42,540 nucleotides of DNA from Haplomitrium mnioides (GCA_049999725.1 JBNGIS010018492.1:1-42540); one strand, 5' to 3'. Counted from the first letter of the stretch, positions 8,209-19,705 are shown. The notes: generated by a model from the letters alone, not told the origin. Translations and numbers: made by a program.

Positions 8209-10572
8209 ACTATAGACAACACCATACCCGACCTTATATCAGTACAAGACGCGCAATCAAGGTCGGATTGGCCACAATGGGAACAAGCCATACACTCAGA
8301 ACTGGACTCACTCATACATCGGCAAGTATTCGGATCAGTCATACCTGCCATATCAAATATGAAACCGACAGACTACAGATTTATATTTGTCCAAAAGAGA
8401 AATGCAAAAGGCGAAGTCACGAGATACAAAGCAAGACTCGTCGCGAAAGGATACATGCAAATCCCGGGAAAAGATTACAACCTGACATATTCACCAGTCA
8501 TGGATACGATTACATATAGATACATGATAGCATTTGCAATTCAATGCAACCTGATCATGCATATCATGGATGTCATTACCGCCTACTTGTATGGCATACT
8601 CGACACTCAAATCTTCATGAAGGCACCCCCTAAGCTCATATCCAGGATATCATTCCACATTGAGGGGGAGAAACATCAAACTGAGGTGAGACCTTTTGTC
8701 CCTCAAGGCCAGAAATATGAAAGTGGACCTTTTGTCCCTCAAGGCCAACAATATGAAAGTGGACCTTTTGTCCCTCAAGGCCAGAAATATGAAAGTGGAC
8801 CTTTTGTCCCTCAAGGCCAGCAATATGAAAGTGGACCTTTTGTCCCTCAAGGCCAGCAATATGAAAGTGGACCTTTTGTCCCTCAAGGCCAGAAATATGA
8901 AAATGGACCTTATGTCCCTCAAGGCCAAAAAAGTGAACGTAGACCTTTTGTCACTCATAAACACACAGATCAACAGAGACCTTTTGTCTCTCACGGCCAA
9001 TATTCTGCAGAAGGACCTATCGTCCAAAGAGGATACATGAATCAAAGAGGACATTCTGTCCATAACGGCATCATGACAAAACAAGGACCCTCTGTCCTTA
9101 TGACAAAACGGAAATGCCATGAGATGGATGATATGTTGCAAACAACTCCAAACAGATCATATATAAAGCCAGCACATATGCTGAGCATGAATCACAACAT
9201 CGGACCTTCAGTCCCTACAAATGATCTGCGAGACAAGCAACAGTACACTGGACGCTTAGTCCAGCCAACAAAACAGCCGTACAATGGACATCCAAAGGGA
9301 TCTATAGTCCTCCATCACGAAAGTATACACAAAGACAAACTAATGACAAAGAAATCTATGAAGGTGACTGGAATATCATCAGACGTATCAGGCTCCAAGA
9401 TGGCTGTACAAGTCTTGCGCTCAATGTATGGACTTAAACAGAGCGGTCAAAACTGGTATCAAAGATTCAAGTCAGAAATGATGACTTTAAACTTTACCAA
9501 TGAGGACATTGCACCATGCCTCTTTATGAAACAGGAAAACCCTGAATACGTCATAGTAGCTATATATGTAGATGACATTAACATTTTTGGCACACCACGA
9601 CTAGCCAACGACACCATTGAGAAACTGAAGGACATATTCGAAATGCGAGACATTGGGGAACCCGACTTTTTCCTGGGAATACAGTTTGAACATCTACTTG
9701 ATGGAATCCTAATCCATCAATCCACTTATACATCCAAAATCCTTAAACAGTTCAACATGGATAAAGCTCATCCAACGAGCACCCCTATGGACGTAAGATC
9801 ATCAGATTCTACGAAGGACATGTTCTCAAAAAGGAAAGAAACAGAACATACACTGGAACCTGAAAAACCGTACCTTTCAGCAATAGGAGCATTGATGTAC
9901 CTGGCAAATCAAACAAGACCAGACATAGCTTTCGCTGTGAACTTACTTGCAAGACACAGTTCCCAACCGACTATACGACATTAGAACAACATCAAAAGGA
10001 TTTTCAGATACCTTAAAGGTACCACAGACATGGGACTGTTCTTCCCGAAAACTGCAGACCATAACATTTTAGGATATGCTGATGCAGGATACCTATCTAA
10101 TCCCGACAACGCAAAGTCACAAACGGGCTATGTATTCCTCAAAGGAGGCACAACAATATCATGGAAAAGCACAAAACAGACAATCACTACCACCTCTACA
10201 AACCATGCGGAGATAATAGCTCTATACGAAGCAAGTAGAGAGTGCATTTGGTTACGACAACTCATTGACCATATCAACTCCAACACAGGCCAACCGCTTA
10301 TCCAAGAACCTACATCTATATTTGAGGACAACAAGCCATGTGTTGACCAAATCGCTCAAGGTTTCATCAAGGGTGATAGAATAAAACATATAGCTCCAAA
10401 ATTTTTCTATACTCATGAACAACATAATGACAAAATCAAGGTACAATGGATACCAAGTAAGCTGAACAGAGTTGATATGTTCACAAAACCTCTACCTCCC
10501 GCTCTACACAAAGAGCACACAGAGGGTATTGGTCTCAGAAAACTGTCTGAAATACACCAAGAACATACATAA
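8209..10572 (+). pseudogene. copia reverse transcriptase-RNase H with internal repeat insertion
   Basis: The frame is continuous with the end of the integrase region and runs open from 8209 to TAG 9982-9984. That stop stands where copia proteins of this type normally have tryptophan (H-W-N). The frame then continues to a natural stop at 10570-10572. RT motifs are the YKARLVAKGYMQ block, MDVITAYLYG (from 8566), MYGLKQSGQNWY (about 9424) and the catalytic IYVDDINIFG with YVDD at 9565-9576. RNase H follows with YADAGYL, TGYVFLKGGTTISWKS, STNHAEIIALYEASRE and FEDNK. Between the MDVITAYLYG segment and MYGLKQS, where copia RTs have about 20 residues, there are about 250 residues dominated by repeats of GPFVPQGQKYES type. 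That split would separate the palm aspartates, so the enzyme is unlikely to be active unless the insertion loops out. No stop occurs in the insertion. Confidence 0.9.
8689..9310 (+). repeat. 36-bp in-frame array with a conserved GGAC-N5-GTCC inverted repeat
   Basis: Twelve units start at exact 36-bp steps from 8689 to 9085. Three more follow at 9202, 9250 and 9298 (spacings 117, 48 and 48, all divisible by three). Units at 8725-8905 are nearly identical (GGACCTTTTGTCC plus a CTCAAGGCC-rich spacer). Later units have unrelated spacers but keep the inverted repeat: loops CTATC, ATTCT, CCTCT, CTTCA and GCTTA all sit between perfect GGAC and GTCC arms. At 8977 the arms are AGAC and GTCT, both changed so that pairing is kept. 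At 9298 they are GGAT and GTCC, a G-U pair in RNA. Only 8689 and 8941 lose the outermost pair. The array encodes G-[P/H/R/S]-x-V-[P/Q/H/L] every 12 or 16 residues. Confidence 0.9.
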
Positions 10573-10990
10573 TCTGAATATTATTCTGACCTGCTGTCAT
10601 ATTTTCAGATTCATGAGTTTTTCATAGATATTGATGCTGACCACAGGATTGTTTACAGTCAGAATGCAGCTACTCAAACAGGTTGGCACATCACATATGA
10701 CTTCGTGGAGCACAACAACATTCAGGACTAGAGGATCACACGACAGAAGAGCGAGAAGGCCTGCCATACATCAACATGGTCACCTTACCATGATTTGATA
10801 ACTTAGAATATATCATACAGTTTTCATATTATGAACTACATACATTTTATTCATTCATTTTATTAAACACTATATATGTGGTAGCACTCTTTCCCTCAGA
10901 AGAAAGCAGGAGGGTTTTGATGAGACTACACATATATAAGATGTACACTAGTCCTATCAAATGTGGCTGATTATAGGAGAAGAATCAGCC
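10573..10990 (+). other. copia 3' untranslated region
   Basis: Between the RNase H stop and the polypurine tract. No coding signal seen. Confidence 0.7.
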
Positions 10991-10999
10991 AAGGGGGAG
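10991..10999 (+). promoter_or_regulatory. Polypurine tract
   Basis: AAGGGGGAG directly precedes the TG of the 3' LTR, the expected position for the plus-strand primer. Confidence 0.9.
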
Positions 11000-11140
11000 T
11001 GTTATAGAACATAGTATACCCCTATATATAGAATGGATGTATAGATAAGAGGGACATTTGATCCCTCATCATTATCTATCGATCAATACACGAAGCATTG
11101 TTGGGCGCAGCACTCTGTGTGTGACTCTTACTCTACAACA
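11000..11140 (+). repeat. 3' LTR of plus-strand copia element (141 bp)
   Basis: Starts TGTTATAGAACATAG and ends CTCTACAACA, with six substitutions relative to the 5' LTR. The next five bases are ATAAA against ATAAT before the 5' LTR. Confidence 0.95.
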
Positions 11141-11430
11141 ATAAAACATAAAATAATGAATAATAAAACAGTAAAATGACAAGAATAAATAGTGAATGAA
11201 CAAATATAATATAATAATAAGAAAATAAAATATTAATAAAATAATAATAATATAAAATAATATTATTAAAATATTAAAATAAAATTAAATAAACTAGATT
11301 CAACAATATGAGTAGAGTTTTATACATAGACTATCTTACAGAGGAAATTGATAATAAAATATTATAGAAAATAATATAAAGACCTATTAATAAAATAATA
11401 ACTTTAAATATTATAAAATAAAAAATCACA
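11141..11430. repeat. AT-rich low-complexity DNA
   Basis: Mainly short A/T words such as AATAATAAAA with few G or C bases. It looks like simple-sequence DNA into which the copia element inserted. No gene. Confidence 0.7.
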
Positions 11431-12030
11431 AAAGCTTCTCTCGAACATGATGAATAGAGAACCCCTCAGAACTTCCACATTAATAGAGATGCTGATCAAA
11501 TACTAAATTTACAGAGTACATAAAACATAGAGGAAAAATATGGGATATAGAGCACATAAGTTATAGAACATAGGAGAAACACAACATGGAAAATGTAATA
11601 GAGCAATGTACAAAGGAGAGGTATGCTGAGGGCTGACACACACCGTCCAATAGAACGCAGCTGCAATGTTGTCTAGGGTGGAGCCCTCTGCTCCAAATGT
11701 CATAGATGTCTTCTCGAGTGATTTCAATTTCCTATGTCGAACTGGGCTGGCCCTCCGATGGGTCTAACCCAACCTGCTTTCTTCATACTCTCGACAACTC
11801 CTTATACTAAATTGGCTCTCTTAGCCGCCTTTGTGCACCAGGTTGATCAATCTTGGGCTCAATTTGCTGTACTATGCCGAGTTAAACACAAAAATAAAAA
11901 ATTTCCGAAAAAACCTGGCTGATAGAGAGAAACGTATTTTCGACAAAGTATAAAGAATCAAGAAATTACATTGCAATAGAGAATACTAAGAAAATGCTAT
12001 GATGTTGACAATTAGTTCACTCTACTTGGT
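11431..12030. other. No recognisable gene
   Basis: AT-rich sequence with only short open frames that match nothing I recognise. Part of it may belong to the transposon-like gene that begins near 12040. Confidence 0.5.
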
Positions 12031-12039
12031 GGCACCATT

Positions 12040-14795
12040 GTGTATAAGAGAGCCTTAAAGTTAATATTATCAATAGGGAATGATAGAATCCAAAAGATTC
12101 AAAATCTCAAGAACACAAATTCTAGAGGCATTTTTGGAAATAGAGAATTATCTACTAAAGGAGTATTTATTTATAAATGGATGGACAGTTTTTTCCAAAG
12201 ACACTATGGAAGAATACCCACTCACAAAGTTTATAATTTGTCAGATAATTTTACAAAATGGGAATTTTATGACTACTATATAACATATTTGAAATAGAAG
12301 GATCCCGGTTGTATTATTAGTTTTTTTGGTTTTACAAAACATTGGAGAACTCATTTTCCAAATATTGAAAATTCCAAAACGCAATGGATTTGTTGTTTAT
12401 GACACCTACAAAGAAAGAAAATCATTGAGAGAAAAATTCATCTTGAAATCCAACAAAGGTAACAAATTTCTTCTCTTTTGAAACCTATGGTTATTTTGAT
12501 GCTCTTTTTATAAGACTCAAAGCTTAGTTCCATAGATTATCTGCTTTCTCAACTTAGTACAACTAGGTATTAGTTATGTTAAGTTGTTTCAAAAATGAGG
12601 TTCAAGTCAAATAAACCTTAGCAATTGGAGTCGTCAAGACAAACTCTATGCTTGCATAGGGTTTGTTGCTTTTAGTTTCAATCCAAAGCATCTCAAGAGT
12701 CAAATAAAGCAAGGAAATTGTTTTCATTATTGGTTGTGACATTAGGTATGCACTAGGTTTTGCTATTATTGCTTTCAATCCAAAGCCCATTGCTAGATAA
12801 ACAATATCAAGAATCATTTATATTGTTTGAAAACCCTATATGCACATAGGTTTTTTTCTTGTTTCTTTCAATTCCAGTCGTGACAACAGTTAAAGAAAGC
12901 CAAGATATTGATGTTGTTGCTTTTGATCCTATGCATGTATAGGATCAGTTATTGTTTCTTTGAATCCAATATGAGTATAGAGTCCAAGCTAGCATTGAAA
13001 TTGAAGTTCCAATTTGTGACCCGAATGGCGCAAATCTTGTTTTTCTCCTCTCAAAACTTTTGCGTATTCTGAGTGAAAGACAATTACTTATTGTGAATGT
13101 TATTTTGATTCTTCTTTACTTAAAAAGTGTAAACTACATTTTAAAATTTTTAAAAACTTTTCACCTCTTCTAATCCAAACATTTGTTAAAGTTGCTTTGA
13201 ATATTTTTAGCACATGAGTTTATCTTTTGAAGTTCAAATATCAAGACATGTTCTACTGAACTATTTATATATTTTTAGTGCTTTGTGATGATGTAGTCAA
13301 ATATAATTGCTAATTTTTTCTTCATCGTGAGCAACAAATGAAAGAGAGAACAAAACTTGCAAACCATTGAAGAAAATGTAATGTTGATGGTAAAAAGTAC
13401 TTGAGAATTGTGATGGATGGAATGGATCAAAAGAAAACAGCCATTTCTCACTGGCCTTCACCACCATAAAACATTGGTAAAGGTTTTTTGGTGGGTGTGC
13501 ATGTTGTTGGTGCTTTAGTATTCAATCATGCTCTTTCCTCATTGGTCTTTTTAACCTACGAAAACTTGAGATGTGACTCCAATTTGATAGTTATGGTGCT
13601 TAATAGAATACTATGTGACTTTAGGCTGTTGCTTCCTACTTTGTATCTTTAGTTAGACAATATGACACGAGAGAATAAGAATTCTATCTTATTTGCTTAT
13701 TTTAGTCTCCTTATTGCCAAGAATATTTTTCAAAAAATCAAGGTGGGATTTCTTATTATTGGCCATACTCATGATCAAATCAATCAAATACTCTACAAAT
13801 TCTCAAAACGTTTGAAATGTGTCAAACTTTCATGATTACGAGTCTTAGTGAGGCACTATAAGTATCTTACAATCCTAAACCATATGTAACTCTTTTGATG
13901 GAAACTTGGGATTTCAAATTGTTTTTGGAACAACGTCTCTCTTTGGCTCAAAGAATATATGTTATTACCTTTAATCAACAATTCAAGTTCAAGTTGAGTG
14001 ATTTGAAGGAAAAGATTTGAAGTAAACAATTTTCAACAAATGAATTTTGGCTACTTTCGAATGGTATTTAGCAACGCAAGTGCCTACCTCAAGTGGATAG
14101 AGAAATTTTAAGTTCAATATAATTGATTCCTCTCAAGGCATATTCTAAAATCAAGTTTTCTCAAAAGGAAGAAAGAGAAGTTGAAGTAGAGAAAGTGGTC
14201 TTTGCAATAAGGGGCAACATAAATGAGAATTGCTACAAGTTCTTGATAGATTCTGATATTCAATGGTGGAATGACTTTCCTTGCCCAACAAAAGATTGCA
14301 GCTTACATCCCTGAAAGAAAAAGATGAGGACTCAAAGCAAAATTCACCTTTCCACCTTCACAACCAACAAGTACTTGTAATGATTCTCAAAATATTCATC
14401 TAGGTTTTCAGTTGATGCTTAATAGATAGAGGAAGATGTTCCAGTAGAACATATACTTTCTACACATTGAGCAATTTACAATAGAACACCTAGGCCGCGA
14501 GAAAGGACTGTTTCACATAACACCAATTATAGATATAAATTTGGCAACCTATATGAGGTGAAAGCCAAAATGTTTATTTGTTTTGTTGCATCACTCGATC
14601 CAAAAGGCGGACCGTTTTGGATTGCCAAAGCTCTCAAAGTTTTTTCATTTGACTAGGAAGAACCTCCCAACCCAAAATAAATACGTGTTCAATGGTTTGC
14701 TTGTGAGGTTGAGGATGTATTTTCTGGACAATACTTTTCAGAAGAATGGCAGCAACGAAAGGGAAATGCAAATCCAAGCTACATATTGATGTACT
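12040..14795 (+). pseudogene. DUF7869-type transposon protein, decayed
   Basis: Three blocks match the family as I know it. First, at 12050-12470, an N-terminal block with NRELSTKGVFIYKWMDSFF and later FTKHWRTHFPNI, ending near a possible GTAACA donor. Second, the core at 13323-13833 in one frame: HREQQMKERTKLA, then YLRIVMDGMDQKKTAISHW, LDNMTRENKNS and VGFLIIGHTHDQINQ. It is broken by TGA near 13368, TAA near 13468 and TAG near 13650. Third, at about 14560-14780, a C-terminal block with FWIAKALKVF, IRVQWFACEV and FSGQYFSEEW, which holds TAG and TAA. The conserved acidic and HTHD residues suggest a nuclease-like fold, but the family's function is not established. About 850 bp between blocks one and two is probably an intron filled with a tandem repeat. 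Family assignment is by eye. Confidence 0.6.
12645..12985 (+). repeat. Degenerate ~95-bp tandem repeat with CCTATG-type palindromes
   Basis: Four diverged units about 95 bp apart, each with a TATGCNNNNATAGG-like palindrome followed by a TTGCTTTNNNTTCAATCC segment. The best palindrome is GATCCTAT-GCATGT-ATAGGATC at 12925-12946; others are at 12646-12659 (CTATG-CTTG-CATAG) and 12835-12850. The array lies between the first two coding blocks of the DUF7869-like gene. Confidence 0.65.
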
Positions 14796-16107
14796 TGATG
14801 TAAGACAAATCAAGATTTTGCTTTCTGATTTTCTTTCTCACACAAAAAAACCAATTGAGAAAAACCACTCTAACTACCATTAAATCAAATCTTTTTGAGT
14901 GCGAAAGATAGAAAGTAATCAATCATATCGTGTTTGAAAGAGATTCAATCAATGTTATTAACATCGTGTTAATCTTGATGAAACTTTTGAAGCTCAATTC
15001 AAAGAAGTCTAAACAAGTGATTAAGGTCACTCAAAAACCCCATTGTTTATTGTGTATTTTCAATTTATATTGTAATTTAAGTTTTTTATTTTATAAAGTA
15101 CGTGAGAATATTATCAAGAAATTTCTTGAGTTTATATTCCACCTTGAACTTTTTAGTGTAAAACATTCCAAGTTCATTTTTATCTTCTATGAATGAAACT
15201 TAAACATTTAATCATAATTTCATTTGGTTTTGGAAAATGATTTTGATCCAAAATGTAATTATACTCTTTTCTTTTTTATTGTTTTCCCAAAGAGTTTAAC
15301 ATTTTGGTATTGCTAAAGCGTCTTCTCAAATCGACTACTTAATCCTTTGTTTCAAGGACTTTAATGTAAAACTTGAAACGTTTTGTGCACTTTGACTTTG
15401 ATAGAGAGCTTTGTACCCCTTTTACTCTTAGATTCTAATTCAAAAAACCTAATCGTAAGTGAATCTAGAGTTCGCTGCAGAAAACAAAACCTTAAATGCA
15501 TCTAGGATCTCATCTAGAAGTATGAAGCCTATTCACGCATAGACTTTGATGTGCAAGTCAAAACCTCATTCGTGCATAGATGCTGCTGTGGAACTTAAAG
15601 CCTATGTTCAACATAGTCTTTGTTGCCAAGTGTTTAGATGTTAAACTCGGATTCCTATGCGCACATAGACTTTGGTGTGGAAGTCCAAGCCTTCAACACG
15701 TACTAACTTTGATACACAATACCCAACCTTCTACATACAAAGACTACCATATAGAACTTAGGTTCTATACCACTTAAAGATGTTTTTGTAGAACTCAAAA
15801 CCTTTTGTTTGGTAGACTCTAGTCCAAAACTTGGAGACGATGCATGTTTAAACTCTAAAGTAAATCTGTAAAGCCACTAGCCTTTTTGATTCTAAACTAT
15901 AACTCCTTTTCATATATTATTCTCTGAATTATAAAATATTTTAAATTGTTGAAACCTTCTAAAATATGCCCACTTTAACCTTTGCACGCATGGGATTTCA
16001 ACTACAAAAGAAAGCTTCTTTCTTGCTTGAACTTGAAAACAGAGCTCCAAAATCCATGGATTGTTTTGTTTTGTTAGTTATTGTGCCTTAGGATTCCAAA
16101 CTCATTC
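14796..16107. other. AT-rich, no gene seen
   Basis: No frame with recognisable motifs. The only structure noted is the short palindromic repeat cluster at 15520-15690. Confidence 0.6.
15520..15690 (+). repeat. Short repeats with CTATG...CATAG palindromes
   Basis: Units 38-52 bp apart share a CATAGACTTTGNTGTG-like segment. Palindromes include CTATGTT-C-AACATAG (15602-15616) and CTATG-CGCA-CATAG (15655-15668). The core is the same as in the array at 12645-12985, on the other side of the DUF7869 coding blocks. Confidence 0.6.
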
Positions 16108-16412
16108 CCTTGAATATGTTCCCCACATTTTGATCAGTCTTGGTGGTCAACTGGTCTCTTGATTGGAGTTGATTTTCTCTTGCCTATACTTGTAATCTAT
16201 TCAATGAATTTTGCACTAATGCATAAATTTCTAATAGAACAAAATCTAATCATTACAAATTTGTTCTAACTGTACTATTTGCCAAAGATGTTGAAGAGTT
16301 GACAACATGTCAATTCGCATCCAATTCAATTGTTGGTGTGTCAATGTAGATCCATTTAGCTTCCTTTTTATGTCTTCTATGCTCTTTTCATTGTACATTT
16401 CTTCCCTACCTT
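16108..16412 (-). repeat. ~310-bp direct repeat A, possible gypsy LTR part
   Basis: It resembles 23409-23740 over its whole length, roughly 80 percent by eye, sharing for example GAGTTGATTTTCTCTT and CTAATAGAACAAAATCT. It lies just past the C-terminal end of a minus-strand gypsy remnant, where a 3' LTR would be. Clear TG/CA ends were not found, so LTR identity is inferred from position. Confidence 0.6.
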
Positions 16413-16604
16413 TTCTCATTACAGATCCTATGGTTTAAGCTTGAGCATCTCGTGCAAAAGTTTAACTTGACAAAGAGGAAGAGAAGGTGAAGAACTGAGG
16501 AGCTGACAATCGAGTTAAATAGACATAATATATGCAAACTTGAAAACAAAAGCGATAGAGGAAAACATAAAAACTTGATAACTAGAACAAAACAAAAATA
16601 AACA

Positions 16605-16832
16605 TCACACACAATAAAGATTAACTTGATTGGCATTCACTAGCACTATGAAGGTGGTTCCGTCAAGTATTTCAAGGCTTAAACAACCAAGAGAATGGAC
16701 CATAGTGACTTTATATGAATGAGACCAGCAAGTAGTGAATTTGGAAGCAAAACAAATGAACTTCATGTCAAAAACTATGACAAAGTCATTCACATGAAAG
16801 GATCTATCTTTAATGTTTTTGTTGTGTTGCAA
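16605..16832 (-). pseudogene. gypsy integrase C-terminal end, fragment
   Basis: The translated segment SFHVNDFVIVFDMKF...LEILDGTTFIVLVNANQVNLY resembles the end of plant gypsy polyproteins, in which a GD-V-V-D motif is followed by a beta-rich stretch and N-x-x-x-L-K-x-Y. It lies about 250 bp beyond the protease block, so RT, RNase H and the integrase core are missing between them. Confidence 0.6.
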
Positions 16833-17079
16833 TGAAGAACCAAAAATAGGATTGGGTTTAGCAAGGACCTGTGAGATAAATTGTTGCTAGGAAGAAGTAT
16901 CTTGATATTCGAAAAATGTCATGCTCTTGTGCCGTTCGAGAGTGATATGCGGGTCAACAAACTTGACATCTAGGATATTACATAGGGCAAAGAAGGAGCC
17001 AAAGAAATCACACTCATTTGAAGAATCATAGTCTTGGACTAGAAACCTAGAATTTGAGTCTACAAAGGACACATTGTGA

Positions 17080-17597
17080 AAGAGCTCATGAATCTCTTGA
17101 GTCATCAGAATAGCCAAGTTGGAATATAATGAGAGAACCACTCTCTGGCCAAGCAGGCAGATTGTCAATGTGCCCGCTACAAAGTCTATTTGTGCATGGC
17201 TCTACTTGAGCCATTGCCGACCAAAGAGAAGAGGATACTAGTTTCATTGTAATGTGTTGATTACTATGTAATATGCCAGATACTCTTGGTCTACAAAAAG
17301 GGTTGGTATGTTTAGAAGAACACCTATGGGAGCTATTTTGCAACCATCTACTAGACAGAGTAAGAGGGAGGATTTATGCAAGGCCGACAATGGATAACTA
17401 ATTGATCTCATAGTTGATTTGGTCATGATGTTGACCGCTGAACTAGTATCTAAATATGCTTTGGGTATTAGAATGCTCTCTATGAAAACTGAAGTTGCAA
17501 GTGTGCATGGATCCAACAGAGAGACCATATGAACAATGGGATTATCAGGAACAATAGAATCGAGACTTTGTTGGTCTTCTTCAAAATTATGAGCCAC
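17080..17597 (-). pseudogene. gypsy aspartic protease, decayed
   Basis: The frame contains KAYLDTSSAVNIMTKS at the position of the retropepsin active site (family form LDSGAxxN). The catalytic D remains but the S-G is replaced. Downstream, APIGVLLNIPTLFVDQEY and, in shifted frames, a GRxWLK-like block followed by the AGTLTI segment match the end of this protease in gypsy elements. At least one frameshift occurs near 17240. It belongs with the Gag block at 18180-19705. Confidence 0.7.
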
Positions 17598-18179
17598 ATC
17601 GAGTAGGCAGGAAGGAAGGAGCTCACAAAATAAGTGATCGCTGCAAAATTGAGACTTGAGCTTTTGAGCTCAAAGAAGATTCACAATTTCAGATTTGCAA
17701 CACGTAATCATGAGAGCCTTTCACAAGTCACGGCAAGTAGAATGCATGCACTTTCAATATCTGGCCAAAGCTAGTTGAGAGGCTATATCCTTTAGAAAAT
17801 TATAATCAGAGACAATGGATTTGCGAACAATGGGAGCTCTGGCACATGGTCCAAAGTTTGAATGGGAACAACAGGTAACAAAGATCTTGGCAAAAATGGA
17901 CCAGAATGCAGTTTAGCAACGATGGAAGGCAAAAGTCTAGCATCTAATGGAGAGGAGGAAGGATGGTCCTCAAGAATGATTAAGGCAAGAACATGCGCAA
18001 CGAGAGTTGTGAAAGGAGGATTAGGGAGAAAAAAAGGAAGGAACGCTCTGATGAGCCAAATGCAAAGATGGAGGCTGAATTCTCAAAAAAAGTGTGACAT
18101 TCACCAGAACCACTTCTATTTGATGAAGATTGTGTGCATATGGCTGGTTGATAGAATTGGGTAATTGGAAATTTGGCCC

Positions 18180-19705
18180 TTGGGCCGAAATTGCAACCTA
18201 TAGCACTATTGGAAATGGAGGAGGAGGCTAAGGAATTGGTGACTGCACAACACCCTTAGTCTAAGGCTACTACGGTTGATAGTAAGTGATTTGAGGAGGA
18301 GGAGGAGGAGCATAAAAATATTGTTGCAGATATTGAGAATTTTGTTGATTGCACCACGGTTGATTTGAGCGTTGGTGCTAGTACTAGTTGTAGGGGCGCT
18401 GGGCCATTCGTTGATTGCAACCTTGATAATATTGTTGTGATCACGGATAAGGACAATCACGGGCTATATGGTTGGGTTGGTTGCAATTGCAGCAACTCTA
18501 GCCTTGAGGAGGATAGATAGGCCGGTAGTGATAATTTTGATGTGAAGGCATATACTATTGCTTGCAAGCATGCATAGAAGCCTGATAATGCAATGGCTGC
18601 GGAGGAGCAAGTGCCTCAAGAACTTAATGTACTTGATGAACAATCATTTGGTTGACTTTTAGAGCTGATTAAGTAGTAACCGCTTTAATTTGTTGCCAAA
18701 CAAAGCAAACATCATCGGTCTGATCGAACGATAGACAAATGCCACACCATGAAATCGAAGGGCAAGCTTCTAGCAACAAATGCAACTTGCTACAAGGGGT
18801 GCACCATACGTTTGAGGTAGATGAAGGAAGAGTTGGGGCGGGACTCAAATTCACCATTTGGAGTTTCAAGTTGGAAACTTGGTCCGTAAGTCTTGAGGTC
18901 ACCTCGACTAGCTTCACCTTAAATTCAAAGTTGGAAGCGGCAGACAAATCAAACAAAGATTGAGGTGGGTGAGGGACAACCAAAGAAGTGGTGGATGAGA
19001 TGCCATGCATAGATAAATGAGAGTAGAAATGATCGAGTATCGAGGAAGAAGATGAGGCAAACCAATCCATATGGAGCAGCATTTTTTTATAAGAGATTGC
19101 TAAGTGTATTGTGCGCTCAAGCACATGGGGGTCTTGGAGTAAGATATGTTCTTGAATTGTGTTTGGAAGGCCTTTAATAAAGAGCTCGATTTTATCCTCT
19201 TCGGGCGGAGGAGTTATTCTCTTGCTCACTACGATCTTAAAGCAATTGCAATAATCTTGATAGATTCATTGGCGTACATCTTAATACATAATAACTCTTC
19301 CCAAACATGATTGAAATGCTTAGCATGGTAAAATCTATCCAAGAAAGCAACTTGAAGATCAAGCCATGAAGGCACAACAACTGCTTCACAAAAATACCAT
19401 TTGATGGCATCTCCATCCAATGTTGTAGGAAATTGGAAGCAAACGACATCTGCAAGATTGCCAATTGCCACAACAAGAGAAAGAAATTGGTTCATGTGGG
19501 TGTCCGCATCAACACAATCCAAAGACATCTGACCGGTGAATTTATAGCAAGAGTATTGAGACGATTGGGTGAGAAGAAAAGTCATAGTGGGAGGAATTGG
19601 AATGAGTTCAGGGAAGTCAGACAAGTGTGGCAATTCAATTGATGGAGAAAGGTTGAGCAATGCACGAGAGTTGGAGGAAGAGGTGAGACTTGCAAACAAT
19701 GACAA
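18180..19705 (-). pseudogene. gypsy Gag, decayed
   Basis: 19705-19229 encodes the retrotransposon Gag core, with AIKWYFCEAVVVPSWLDLQVAFLDRFY in the family pattern of W...F...F. A frameshift near 19229 leads into the next block at 19229-18669 (DKIELFIKGLPNTIQEHIL). A CCHC zinc knuckle, CCNCNQPNHIARDC, lies at 18494-18453, followed by a Gln/Pro-rich tail with several stops to about 18200. It would package the RNA of the minus-strand gypsy element. The Gag and protease share orientation and spacing, so they come from one insertion. Confidence 0.75.

Larger units (their letters stand above)
3182..11140 (+). mobile_element. Full-length Ty1/copia LTR retrotransposon, mutated
   Basis: It has 141-bp LTRs at 3182-3322 and 11000-11140, a primer-site candidate, a 2-kb leader, gag, protease, integrase, RT and RNase H in copia order (integrase before RT), and a purine tract touching the 3' LTR. 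The LTRs differ at six of 141 positions, so the insertion is not recent. The flanking five bases are ATAAT (3177-3181) and ATAAA (11141-11145), a possible target duplication with one mismatch. At least five nonsense codons and three frameshifts make it non-autonomous. Its oddest part is a roughly 250-codon repeat insertion in RT (see 8689-9310). Confidence 0.95.

Noticed and set aside
8689-9110. CRISPR-like appearance of regular 36-bp units
   Set aside because: There are no unique spacers between identical repeats; units are directly tandem, in frame inside RT, in a eukaryotic element.
8650-9141. 163-codon minus-strand frame through the RT array
   Set aside because: A mirror of the 36-bp tandem repeat; the plus frame is continuous with RT motifs on both sides.
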